Shown here: positions 1 to 9,287 of the stretch, piece after piece
Layout: every line of letters begins with the position of its first letter
How positions within the stretch are numbered: position 1 is the first letter of the stretch
Assembly (NCBI RefSeq): GCF_024707105.1
Contig: NZ_JANQAJ010000006.1
Location: 930,001-994,000, forward strand
Length of the DNA stretch: 64,000 nt
Reading direction: 5' to 3'
Origin: Devosia ginsengisoli
GTDB taxonomy: Bacteria; Pseudomonadota; Alphaproteobacteria; Rhizobiales; Devosiaceae
Translations under genes and position numbers: made by a program
The notes under the pieces: generated by a model
Database searches by the model: none
Told to the model about the DNA's origin: nothing
What the model saw: only the letters and a program-made list of their open reading frames with translations

Positions 1-26
1 CCGCCCCGCAATACCGGAGTGCGCTT

Positions 27-932
27 ATGAGCCGCCTTCCCCTTCTTGACCTGGCGCGGCCGAGCCGCCGGCACTGGCTGGGCTATCTGCTGCTGGCGCC
101 CGCCGTGGTGCTGATCGCGCTGATCATCATCTATCCGCTCATCGTCTCCTTCGATATTTCCTTCCAGAAAGTCGATATCGTCCGGCTCGACCGGCGTGCG
201 CCCTTCACCCTCGCCAACTACCAGCAATTGTTCGGTTCGGCCGAATTCTGGATGTCCTGCTGGGTCACGCTCAAGCTCGTCGTGGTCGTCACCGCCTGCT
301 GCGTGGCGCTCGGCCTGGCGACGGCCCTGCTGGTCAATAACCGCTTCCGCGGACGCACCGTGGCGCGCCTGCTCGTGGCCCTGCCCTGGGCCGTGCCCGA
401 GATCATCGCGGTCGTCATCTTTGCCTGGATTTTCGACTCGTCCTTTGGCCTGATGAACTGGTTGTTCTTCCGGCTGGGCCTCATCAACGAGACCATCAAC
501 TGGTTCTCCGACCCCAATGCGGCCTTCGTCGCCGTGGTCGTCACCATGGTGTGGAAGGGCTATCCCTTCGTCTCGATCATGGCGCTGGCGGGTCTGCAAT
601 CCATTCCCGAGGACTATTACAATGCCGCGCGGGTCGATGGCGCCAATGCCTGGAACCGCTTCACCAATATCACCATCCCCTCGCTGATGCCGGTGCTCGG
701 CGTCACCATGGTTCTGGTGCTGCTCTGGGTGTTCCGCGACTTCTCGATCATCAATGTGATGACCGGCGGCGGGCCGCTGAAGTCGACGCAGACCCTTTCC
801 ATCATGACCTACGAGCATGCCTTCGGCTTCTTCAAGATGGGCTATGCCTCGGCCGTGGGCGTGGTGACGCTGATCTTCTGCGTGCTGGCCAGCCTGCTGA
901 TGATCGGCCGCAAGGCCGACGGCATCTACTGA
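27..932 (+). CDS. Sugar ABC transporter permease (MalF/UgpA type)
   Basis: This 301-residue inner-membrane protein is one of the two channel subunits of a carbohydrate ABC importer. A first hydrophobic segment lies at about residues 17-40, with further ones near 79-103, 112-136, 165-190, 222-240 and 275-293. The cytoplasmic EAA-type loop that docks on the ATPase is visible at about 195-220 (EDYYNAARVDGA, then IPSLMP). A GGAG Shine-Dalgarno precedes the ATG. The second permease follows after 9 bp and the ATPase after that, so this is the front of an operon whose solute-binding protein probably lies just outside the window. The substrate cannot be told from the sequence. Confidence 0.93.
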   Translation: MSRLPLLDLARPSRRHWLGYLLLAPAVVLIALIIIYPLIVSFDISFQKVDIVRLDRRAPFTLANYQQLFGSAEFWMSCWVTLKLVVVVTACCVALGLATALLVNNRFRGRTVARLLVALPWAVPEIIAVVIFAWIFDSSFGLMNWLFFRLGLINETINWFSDPNAAFVAVVVTMVWKGYPFVSIMALAGLQSIPEDYYNAARVDGANAWNRFTNITIPSLMPVLGVTMVLVLLWVFRDFSIINVMTGGGPLKSTQTLSIMTYEHAFGFFKMGYASAVGVVTLIFCVLASLLMIGRKADGIY

Positions 933-941
933 GGAAACACC

Positions 942-1772
942 ATGACCAGACGCCGCCTCAATATCGTGCTGATCTATGCCGGCGTGGTGCTGACCTGTGC
1001 CATCCTGCTGTTCCCCATCTACTGGCTGGTGGTCACGGCCCTGTCCAAGCCCATCGACCTTCGCGTCCTGCCGCCCAATTTCTGGCCCGAAGTGCCGCAA
1101 TGGCAGGTCTTCGGCAAGGTGCTCGGCGACCGACCGCTGCTGCTCTGGCTGGGCAATTCGACCCTGGCCGCTGCGGGCGCCGTGACGCTCTCCATGTCGG
1201 TGTCGATCTTTGCCGGCTATAGCCTGTCGCGCTTCCGCGTGCGCGGCGGGCAGTCGCTGGGCCTCTTCATCCTCACCGCCAAGATGCTGCCGGCCACTTT
1301 GCTGGTCATCCCGCTGTTCGGCATTTTCCGCTCGGTGGGCCTGGTCGGTTCGCTCTGGTCGGTGATCCTGGCCCAGGCCACGCTGATCGTGCCCTTCACC
1401 ACCTGGATGCTGAAGGGCTATTTCGACACCATTCCGCGCGAACTGGAACAGGCGGCCATGGTCGATGGCTGTTCGCCATTGGGGGCTTTGTTCCGCGTCA
1501 TCCTGCCGGTGGCGACGCCGGGCCTTGCGGCGACCTGCCTCTACGGTTTCGTGCTGTCCTGGTCGGAATATGCCTATGCGCGCACCTTCCTCACCAGCGC
1601 CCAGGGCAACTGGACCGCCAATCTCGGGCTCACCACCATGAAGGGCGAATATGTCTCGGACTGGAACGAGATTTCCGCGGCCGCCATCATGGTCGCGATC
1701 CCCGTCCTCCTCATCTACCTTTTCCTCGAACGCTACCTGGTCAGCGGACTGACTGCCGGGGCGGAGAAATAA
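942..1772 (+). CDS. Sugar ABC transporter permease (MalG/UgpE type)
   Basis: This is the second channel subunit (276 residues) of the carbohydrate importer begun by the preceding gene. A first membrane segment is at about residues 8-33, with others near 72-95, 105-127, 136-155, 190-205 and 240-262. The EAA loop is at about 163-192 ([13 protein letters not shown], ending ILP). It is translated from an ATG behind GAGGAAACACC, a good ribosome site, and its stop is one base from the ATPase start, so translational coupling is likely. It belongs to the MalG branch by length and by position as second permease. Confidence 0.93.
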   Translation: MTRRRLNIVLIYAGVVLTCAILLFPIYWLVVTALSKPIDLRVLPPNFWPEVPQWQVFGKVLGDRPLLLWLGNSTLAAAGAVTLSMSVSIFAGYSLSRFRVRGGQSLGLFILTAKMLPATLLVIPLFGIFRSVGLVGSLWSVILAQATLIVPFTTWMLKGYFDTIPRELEQAAMVDGCSPLGALFRVILPVATPGLAATCLYGFVLSWSEYAYARTFLTSAQGNWTANLGLTTMKGEYVSDWNEISAAAIMVAIPVLLIYLFLERYLVSGLTAGAEK

Positions 1773-1773
1773 C

Positions 1774-2898
<1,125 letters not shown>

Positions 2899-2911
2899 CC
2901 AGGGTAGACCC

Positions 2912-4627
2912 ATGCCAAGACCTGCAGATGGTCCGTCAGGGCTGGAAGACCGCGACGTCCCCACCGGAGCCGCGGCGCTGGCCAAGGGCCTGCACCTGCT
3001 CGAAGTGATCGGCGATTTCGAGACGCCGCCCCGCTTCAAAGACCTGCAGACGCGCACCGGGCTGTCCAAGGGCACGCTGGCGCGCATGCTCAATACGCTC
3101 GTGCTGTTCCGCCTGGTGCGCCACGAGGAAAGCGACGCCACCTATCGGCTCGGCCATCGCCTGTTCGAGCTCGCCCATCGCGTCTGGGAGAATTTCGACC
3201 TGCGCGGTGCCGCCGCGCCGGTGCTGGACCGGCTGGCCGAGGATATGTCGGAAACCGTCGCCATCTGCTCCATCGATGGCGAGGAAATTCTCTATATCGA
3301 CCATCGCAGCCGTGGCGGCGCCTTCGGTTTCCGCATCGAGGTCGGCCGCCGCGCGCCGCTGCATTGCACGGCCGGCGGCAAGGTCCTCCTCGCCTTCGCC
3401 GCCCCGCACGAACAGCGCGCTTTGCTCGACCGGCTGCCTCTCACCCGCTATTCGGACCGCACGATCACCGACCGCGATGCGCTGGTCGCCGAACTGGCGC
3501 TGACCCGGGCCCGCGGCTATGCGGTGTCGATTTCAGAACATGTGCCGGGCGTGTCCTCGGCCGCCGCGCCGATCTTCGACCATACCGGCAAGGCTATCGC
3601 CGCCATCGGCGTCTTCGGTCCCAGCGAGCGCATGGCCACCGATATCGTGCATATCTGGGGGCGCGATCTCATGGCGGCCGGAAGGCAGGTCTCCGGCAAT
3701 GTCGGCGCCGCGCCGATGAACATCAATTCCTATGTCCGCACCGACCTTGTCGCCGATCCCGGCGTGCAATGCGTGCTGCCCTGGGGCGCCCATCTCGCCG
3801 AAGGCCCGCTCTGGGTGCCCGAGGAAAAGCGCCTCTACTGGGTCGATATCCTGGCCCCCTCCGTCCACCGCTTCGATCCGGCGACCGGCGACAATCGCGA
3901 GGTTGTCATGCCGGGCCTGGTCAGCGCGCTGTTGCCGCGCCGGGACAATGGTTTCATCGCGCTGGCGCAGAACGGGGTTTCCGCTTTCGATTTCGAGACC
4001 GGCGCCATGTCGCCCCTGGTCAATCCGGAAGCCGATATCGCCGACAACCGCTTCAATGACGGCCGCTGCGACCGGCGTGGCCGGCTCTGGGCCGGCACCA
4101 TGCCGCTCGATGCCACCAAGCCCGCCGGCTCGCTCTATGTCGTCAATCCCGACCTCTCCTGGCGCCGCGCCGATACCGGGTTTTCGGTGGCCAATGGGCT
4201 CGATTGGAGCCCCGACGACCGCACCTTCTACTTCGTGGATTCCGCGCCGGGCCGCATCTACGCCTATGATTTCGATATCGATGACGGTGCCCTTGCCAAC
4301 CGCCGGATTTTCGCCGAAGTCCCCGCCGCCAGCGGGCGACCCGATGGCCTGGCCGTCGATAGCGAGGGCTTTGTCTGGTGCGCCATCTGGGATGGATGGT
4401 GCGTCCGGCGCTATGCCCCCGATGGCAGCATCGACCGCGAAATCCGCGTCCCGGTGCCACGCCCCACCAGCGTGGCCTTCGGCGGCGATGACCTCAAGAC
4501 GCTCTACATCACCACGGCCCGCGTGCGCCTGCCGTCGCGCGTGCTGGCCGAGGCGCCGTTTTCGGGCGGGCTCTTCGGCATCACCGTTCCGGTCGCCGGT
4601 CTTCCAGCCACCAAATTCCGGGGCTAG
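2912..4627 (+). CDS. IclR-family regulator fused to SMP-30/gluconolactonase
   Basis: This 571-residue protein joins two families. Residues about 17-80 form an IclR winged helix-turn-helix (FKDLQTRTGLSKGTLARML) and 95-262 the IclR effector-binding domain. Residues about 284-560 form an SMP-30/regucalcin beta-propeller, which in its family hydrolyses sugar lactones. The propeller keeps likely metal ligands E297 (AEGPLW), N428 (ANGLDWS) and D478 (PDGLAVD), plus N382/D383, so it may be catalytic. The coding frame is continuous through the linker (about 265-284), so this is not two adjacent genes. It follows the sugar ATPase by 13 bp. It may sense a lactone or sugar acid and control this operon, or be a regulator with its own enzyme; which is unknown. 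Confidence 0.9.
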   Translation: MPRPADGPSGLEDRDVPTGAAALAKGLHLLEVIGDFETPPRFKDLQTRTGLSKGTLARMLNTLVLFRLVRHEESDATYRLGHRLFELAHRVWENFDLRGAAAPVLDRLAEDMSETVAICSIDGEEILYIDHRSRGGAFGFRIEVGRRAPLHCTAGGKVLLAFAAPHEQRALLDRLPLTRYSDRTITDRDALVAELALTRARGYAVSISEHVPGVSSAAAPIFDHTGKAIAAIGVFGPSERMATDIVHIWGRDLMAAGRQVSGNVGAAPMNINSYVRTDLVADPGVQCVLPWGAHLAEGPLWVPEEKRLYWVDILAPSVHRFDPATGDNREVVMPGLVSALLPRRDNGFIALAQNGVSAFDFETGAMSPLVNPEADIADNRFNDGRCDRRGRLWAGTMPLDATKPAGSLYVVNPDLSWRRADTGFSVANGLDWSPDDRTFYFVDSAPGRIYAYDFDIDDGALANRRIFAEVPAASGRPDGLAVDSEGFVWCAIWDGWCVRRYAPDGSIDREIRVPVPRPTSVAFGGDDLKTLYITTARVRLPSRVLAEAPFSGGLFGITVPVAGLPATKFRG

Positions 4628-4643
4628 CGCCACATCGGTGTCG

Positions 4644-5603
4644 CTACTTCCCCGCCGCGGTATCGGTCAGCACGAGATGTTCCTCGGTGATGCGGAAGCC
4701 CGTGCGGGCGAAAGCCTTGACCATGGGCACATTGCTGAAATCGGTATCGGCGCCGACCGCCTCGCCGGGTGCATGGTCGTTCAGCCGCCAGGCCATTTCG
4801 GCCAGCAGTTCCGCGCCATAGCCGTGGCCGCGCTGGCTTGGCACCACGCCGATATAGCCAATGGTCGGCATGTCGTAATTGCGCGCCGGGATGATGACGC
4901 CAACCAGTTCACCTGATCCGGTATAGGCCAGTTGCCACCAGTCGCGCGGCGAGGGAAACCAGTAGAGCCCTTCCAACTGCAATTCCGCCGCGCGGTCGAG
5001 GCCGTGCTCGGCGACGCTGCGCTGGTCATGCGCGTCGAGACTGCCGTCCAGCACCTGACGCAATACAACCAGCATTTGTGCATCGTCGGCCGGGCGGAAT
5101 TCCAGTCGATCGCTACGATCAGGCAGCCCGTCTTGCTCGGCCGACCAGCGGTAGGAATAGCGCTCGACGAACAGCGCCAGATCAACATTCCGCGCCGTCT
5201 GCAACCGGGCCTCCGCCGCCACCCGCACCATGGCGTCGTCGCGCCAGCCGGGCGGCAGGAACAGATGATAGTCCGGCTTGCGGCCTTCGTCGTTTCGCAT
5301 GGTCTCATGCGCCTTGCGCAGCAGGGCCGTGCCCAGCTCGACCTGGCCGGGACCCGGTTCGGCCTCAAGCCAATCGAGCGAATAGGGCCTCTTGTCCTCG
5401 GGGCCGGTCCACCAGCAGGCCCGGGCCACCACCACGCCATCGCGGATCGCGACCCAAGTATGTTCGGGCCGATAGGCTTTGGCCGCCAGCAGGGCGACGT
5501 AGTCGCGCTGGCTTTCCCACAGCTCCGGCTGGCGCGGGAAGGGGTAGGACAGGAACAGGTCGGTCTCGCCCGGCTGCAGCGGACGAATGGTCAATGCGGT
5601 CAT
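4644..5603 (-). CDS. GNAT-family N-acetyltransferase
   Basis: This is a 319-residue acetyltransferase-like protein of unknown substrate. The clearest signal is in the C-terminal third, where YIGVVPSQRGHGYG carries the acetyl-CoA pyrophosphate-binding R/Q-x-x-G-x-G/A pattern, followed by an NVPMVKAFARTGFRI stretch typical of GNAT motif B. The N-terminal half is long and also looks GNAT-like, so a tandem fold is possible. I placed the start at the ATG preceded by GGGAGGAGTC rather than at a GTG four codons upstream. It converges with the IclR/SMP-30 fusion gene (16-bp gap) and has no evident functional link to its neighbours. Confidence 0.8.
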   Translation of the reverse strand: MTALTIRPLQPGETDLFLSYPFPRQPELWESQRDYVALLAAKAYRPEHTWVAIRDGVVVARACWWTGPEDKRPYSLDWLEAEPGPGQVELGTALLRKAHETMRNDEGRKPDYHLFLPPGWRDDAMVRVAAEARLQTARNVDLALFVERYSYRWSAEQDGLPDRSDRLEFRPADDAQMLVVLRQVLDGSLDAHDQRSVAEHGLDRAAELQLEGLYWFPSPRDWWQLAYTGSGELVGVIIPARNYDMPTIGYIGVVPSQRGHGYGAELLAEMAWRLNDHAPGEAVGADTDFSNVPMVKAFARTGFRITEEHLVLTDTAAGK

Positions 5604-5663
5604 GACTCCTCCCACGCATATGGCAAGGGAGAATAGCCGCGATCATGGCCAGCTCAAGATGGC

Positions 5664-6584
5664 TCAGGAAACCTGTTCTTCCGGCACATTCGTCAGGCCG
5701 AAATGCGGGCTGGATTGTTTTTCCAGCCAGTCCACGAACAACTGCACTTCGGGCGGCGTCTCGGCGCGGTCCCGCCACAGCACGTGAAAGGTCGGTCCCG
5801 CCACGCGGATTTGCGGCCAGGGCTCGATGAGGTCGCCCCGCGCGAACTGGTCGGCCAGCGTGTGGCGGGGACAGACCAAAGCCCCGCCACCGGCCAGGGC
5901 CGCTTCCAGCGCCAGGTAGAAATGCGGGAAGTCGGTAATGGTGATGCCGGCGCCGGACAGGCCGGCCGCGGCCAGCCAGCGGTCCAGTTCCCCACCCCTT
6001 GTCTGCGAGGCCAGCAGGCGCAGTTTGAGAATGTCGGCCGGGCGCCAGAGATTGGCCTGGGCCGCCAGGCGCGGCGACAGCGCCATGGTCAGTTGTTCCT
6101 CGAAGATTTTCCGCGACGGCATGGCGGCCGGCAGGTCGCGGTCGGTGCGAATCGCCACGTCGAACGGAATTTCCTGCCAGTTCTCGCCCGTATCGGTATG
6201 CCGCACCTGCAGGGCAATGGTCTTGTGCTGCTCGGAAAAGTGCCAGCTTCGCGGAATGAGCCAGCGTGTCGCCAGTGTCGATGGCGCAATCACCTGCAAG
6301 GGGCGCGCCCGCTGGTCGCCGCGCATCTGCGCGGCCGAACTATCCAGCGTGTCGAGCAGTTGGGCCAGTGTCTGCGCCCAAGTAACCGCATCGGGCAGGG
6401 GGCGCATCTGCTTGCGATTGGGCTCGAACAGCGGCCGGCCAAGCCAGTCTTCGAGCGCCGCAATCTGTTTGCTGATCGCACCATGCGTCACGAACAGCTC
6501 ATTTGCGGCCTTTGTAACACTTCCAAGGCGAATTACACTTTCGAAGGCTGTGATAGTCTTTAGTGGCGGAACTTTCCTATTCAT
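5664..6584 (-). CDS. LysR-family transcriptional regulator (GcvA-like)
   Basis: This 306-residue protein has the LysR N-terminal winged helix-turn-helix at about residues 7-65 (AFESVIRLGSVTKAANEL, then THGAISKQIAALE), followed by a periplasmic-binding-protein-like effector domain. The subfamily resembles GcvA/AmpR. It is transcribed divergently from the phosphonoacetate hydrolase gene across a 136-bp AT-rich region. LysR proteins usually control such a divergent partner, and a LysR regulator (PhnR) accompanies phosphonoacetate hydrolase genes in Pseudomonas. The ATG start was preferred over a TTG three codons upstream, where the GAGG box would lie only two bases away. Confidence 0.88.
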   Translation of the reverse strand: MNRKVPPLKTITAFESVIRLGSVTKAANELFVTHGAISKQIAALEDWLGRPLFEPNRKQMRPLPDAVTWAQTLAQLLDTLDSSAAQMRGDQRARPLQVIAPSTLATRWLIPRSWHFSEQHKTIALQVRHTDTGENWQEIPFDVAIRTDRDLPAAMPSRKIFEEQLTMALSPRLAAQANLWRPADILKLRLLASQTRGGELDRWLAAAGLSGAGITITDFPHFYLALEAALAGGGALVCPRHTLADQFARGDLIEPWPQIRVAGPTFHVLWRDRAETPPEVQLFVDWLEKQSSPHFGLTNVPEEQVS

Positions 6585-6672
6585 CTGTTCCAAAACCTCA
6601 CATATGCCGAATTACATTTCGCTTTTGGCTCGTTCGGAAATATATATACTAGCCTAAGTCAGTAATTATTAG

Positions 6673-6694
6673 TCGCTCTACTTTAATCGAGCGA
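6673..6694. promoter_or_regulatory. Inverted repeat in the LysR-phnA divergent region
   Basis: TCGCTC-N10-GAGCGA is a perfect 6-bp inverted repeat lying 26 bp before the phosphonoacetate hydrolase start, inside an otherwise AT-rich gap. It is a candidate operator for the divergent LysR regulator. LysR sites are usually T-N11-A palindromes, so the match to the class is only general. Confidence 0.35.
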
Positions 6695-6720
6695 TGTTAT
6701 ACACTTTAGGTGACATCCAT

Positions 6721-7980
6721 ATGACCAAGGCCACCTTGCGTGCTTCTTCTGTGGAAGAAGCCGCGTCGCTGTTCATCAATGGCCGGAACTACCGGCTGCC
6801 GACCCGGCCCGTCGTGGTCATCTGTTTCGACGGCTGCGATCCCGATTACGTCGCTGCGGCGATGCAGGCCGGCGTGGCGCCCCATCTGGCGGCCATGATG
6901 CAGGACGGGTTCAGTGCCATCGCGCAGGCGGCCATGCCCACCTTCACCAATCCCAACAATGTGGCGATCGCCTGTGGCGCGCCGCCATCCGTGACCGGGG
7001 TTGCGGGCAATTACTATCTGGATCGCGCCACCGGCCGCGAAGTGATGGTGCTCGATGGGCACCAGATGCAGGTCGATACGATCTTTGCCCATTTCGCGCA
7101 GGCCGGCGTTGATGTCGCCGTGGTGACTGCCAAGGACAAGTTGCTCCGTGCCCTGGCGCGCAACATGGATGGCATTGCGCTGTCCGCCGAGTCCCCCGAA
7201 GGCGCCGTTGCCGTGCTGGGCGACCAGGCCCCGGCTGCCGCTGCCGACAAATATTCCGAAGCCCTGTCGCTCTATGTCCTCGATGCCGGCATCAGTCTTC
7301 TCGAAGCGGGCCGGGCCGATATCCTCTATCTCTCGCTGTCCGACTACGTGCAGCACAAATATGCCCCGGAGGCGCCCGAGGCGCTCGCCTTCATGGCTGA
7401 GGTCGACCGGCGGCTGGGGCAGCTCGTGGCACTCGGCGCGACCGTGGGCATCGTCGCCGATCACGGCATGCATGACATGTCCGGGCCCGACGGCACGCCC
7501 CGCGTGCTCTTCGTGCAAGATGTGCTCGAGGCGCAGTTCGGCGCCGGCAGCATCCGCGTCATCTGCCCGATCACCGATCCCTTCGTGCGCCACCATGCCT
7601 CGCTGGGCGGCTTCGTCCGCGTCTATATCAAAGAGGCGACTGTATCGCCCGAGGCCGTGCGCGATGCGCTGGCCGGCATGGTCGGCGTCTCGCTGGCCCT
7701 GCTGGCCGATGAGGCCTGTACCCGGTTCGACATGCCGCTCGAGGGCGAGGCCGATGTGGTCGTCGTCGCCGCGCCCGGCTTCGCCCTCGGCGCCACCCAG
7801 AGCGAGCACGATCTGTCGGCTCTGGCCGGGCAGCGCCTGCGCTCGCATGGCGGCACCAGCGAGCAGCCGGTGCCCTTCATCCTCTCGCGTCCGCTGACCG
7901 AGGACTACGCCACCAGGGCCGAAGCCGGCCTGCGCAATTTCGACATTTTCGACTTCACCATCAATGGAGTGACGGCATGA
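6721..7980 (+). CDS. phnA: Phosphonoacetate hydrolase
   Basis: This enzyme of the alkaline phosphatase superfamily (419 residues) would split phosphonoacetate into acetate and phosphate with two zinc ions. Family marks seen are FDGCDPDY (metal Asp, D37), the nucleophile motif PTFTNPNN (T76), LSLSDYVQHKY (Asp and His), VADHGMHDM (Asp-His) and SHGGTSEQPVPF (metal His near the C terminus). The stretch around GNYYLDRATGREVM also matches the PhnA family closely. I chose the ATG behind AGGTGA rather than an in-frame ATG nine codons upstream that lacks such a site. The next gene overlaps by 4 bp (ATGA), so the two enzymes are coupled. A relative acting on another phosphonate or phosphoester cannot be excluded. 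Confidence 0.85.
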   Translation: MTKATLRASSVEEAASLFINGRNYRLPTRPVVVICFDGCDPDYVAAAMQAGVAPHLAAMMQDGFSAIAQAAMPTFTNPNNVAIACGAPPSVTGVAGNYYLDRATGREVMVLDGHQMQVDTIFAHFAQAGVDVAVVTAKDKLLRALARNMDGIALSAESPEGAVAVLGDQAPAAAADKYSEALSLYVLDAGISLLEAGRADILYLSLSDYVQHKYAPEAPEALAFMAEVDRRLGQLVALGATVGIVADHGMHDMSGPDGTPRVLFVQDVLEAQFGAGSIRVICPITDPFVRHHASLGGFVRVYIKEATVSPEAVRDALAGMVGVSLALLADEACTRFDMPLEGEADVVVVAAPGFALGATQSEHDLSALAGQRLRSHGGTSEQPVPFILSRPLTEDYATRAEAGLRNFDIFDFTINGVTA

Positions 7981-9269
7981 GCCCGGCCACCGAAACCGGC
8001 GGCATGGGCCGCGTCGTGCTGATGATCTGCGACGGCCACCGCAACGACTTCGTGCGGGCCGATACCTGCCCCAACATATCAGCCTTTGCGGAGCGCTCGC
8101 GGCGCTTCCTCAATCACCGTGCCATCTTCCCCTCGGCCACCCGCGCCAGCGCCGCCGCCATCGCCACCGGCTGCTGGCCGGCCAATCATGGCCTGCATGG
8201 CAATACGATGGGCCTGCCCGATGGCGAAGGCGTCCGCGTGCATGATGTGGGCGACCCCGCCTTTGTCGGCAAGCTGCGCAATGCCTTCGGCCGCACGCTC
8301 AAAGTGCCGACCATGGCCGAACGCCTGGCCCCCCATGGCGGTGCGGTCATCGCCTCCAATGTCTCGCCCGGCGCCGCCTATTTCCAGGACCCCGACAATT
8401 TCGGTCATGTCGTGCACCGCGCCGGCTCCTTCGGTCCCGGCGGGCGGGTGCTGGGCCCGGATGAAGCGCCTGTCGTCAGCCACGATTTCGCCGGCGACGA
8501 AGCCCTGGCCGAATGGTTCGTCAGCGATGTGCTGCTGCAGCGCCGGCCCCGGCTCTCGGTGCTGTGGCTGGCCAATCCCGATCTGGGCATGCATGCCGGA
8601 CCGCTGGGTTCGCAGATGCATCTCGATGCCATCGTCTGCGCCGACCGTGCCTTCGCCCGCGTCGAAAGTGCCGTCGAGACCCTGCGGGCAGAGGGCGAGG
8701 ACGTGCTCTTCCTCCTCGGCTCCGACCATGGCCAGGAAACCGTGCGCGAGCGCGTCGCGGTCGGGGCCCGACTGGTCTCGGTCGGCCTCAAGGAAGGCTC
8801 CGACAGCACCGATGTGGTGGTCGCGCCGCAGGGCGGCGGCGGGCTGCTCTATGTCGCGCCCCGCGCCGAATACCGCATCCCTGACATTCTCGCCTTCCTG
8901 CGCGCCCAGCCCTACATCGCCGAAGTCTTCCATGGCGCGGAAATGCTGCATATCGGCCAGCGCCCCGAAAACGGTCTCGCCATCGCCTTCGCCATGGCCC
9001 GCAGTGCCGAGCCCAACCCGTTCGGCGTCCCCGGCCAGATCACCATCTGCGTCAGCGACGAAAAGCCCGGCAAGCCGGAAGGCTATGGCAGCCATGGGGG
9101 CCTGGGCGATTTCGAACGCCATCCCTTCCTGATCGCCAATGGGGGTGGCTTTGCTCCCGGCACCGTCGAGCACGGTGTCACACGGCTGATCGATATCGCG
9201 CCTACCGTCATGCGCTATCTCGGCCTTTCCCGAGACGGCATGGACGGTCTCGCCCTCCCGCAGTTTTAA
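7977..9269 (+). CDS. Alkaline-phosphatase-superfamily phosphodiesterase/nucleotide pyrophosphatase-like protein
   Basis: A 430-residue hydrolase of the type I phosphodiesterase/nucleotide pyrophosphatase fold. Metal and catalytic positions are visible: MICDGHRNDF near the N terminus, IFPSATRASAAAIATG carrying the likely threonine nucleophile, LWLANPDLGMHAG (Asp and His), LLGSDHGQETV (Asp-His) and GSHGGLGDFERHPFLI (His). No signal peptide is seen, so it should work in the cytoplasm. It overlaps the phosphonoacetate hydrolase gene by 4 bp and precedes a dipeptide-type importer. This suggests that an organophosphorus compound, perhaps a phosphodiester or phosphonate ester, is imported and cleaved stepwise. 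The substrate is unknown. Confidence 0.82.
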   Translation: MSPATETGGMGRVVLMICDGHRNDFVRADTCPNISAFAERSRRFLNHRAIFPSATRASAAAIATGCWPANHGLHGNTMGLPDGEGVRVHDVGDPAFVGKLRNAFGRTLKVPTMAERLAPHGGAVIASNVSPGAAYFQDPDNFGHVVHRAGSFGPGGRVLGPDEAPVVSHDFAGDEALAEWFVSDVLLQRRPRLSVLWLANPDLGMHAGPLGSQMHLDAIVCADRAFARVESAVETLRAEGEDVLFLLGSDHGQETVRERVAVGARLVSVGLKEGSDSTDVVVAPQGGGGLLYVAPRAEYRIPDILAFLRAQPYIAEVFHGAEMLHIGQRPENGLAIAFAMARSAEPNPFGVPGQITICVSDEKPGKPEGYGSHGGLGDFERHPFLIANGGGFAPGTVEHGVTRLIDIAPTVMRYLGLSRDGMDGLALPQF

Positions 9270-9287
9270 CCCTCGGAGACTATCCAG

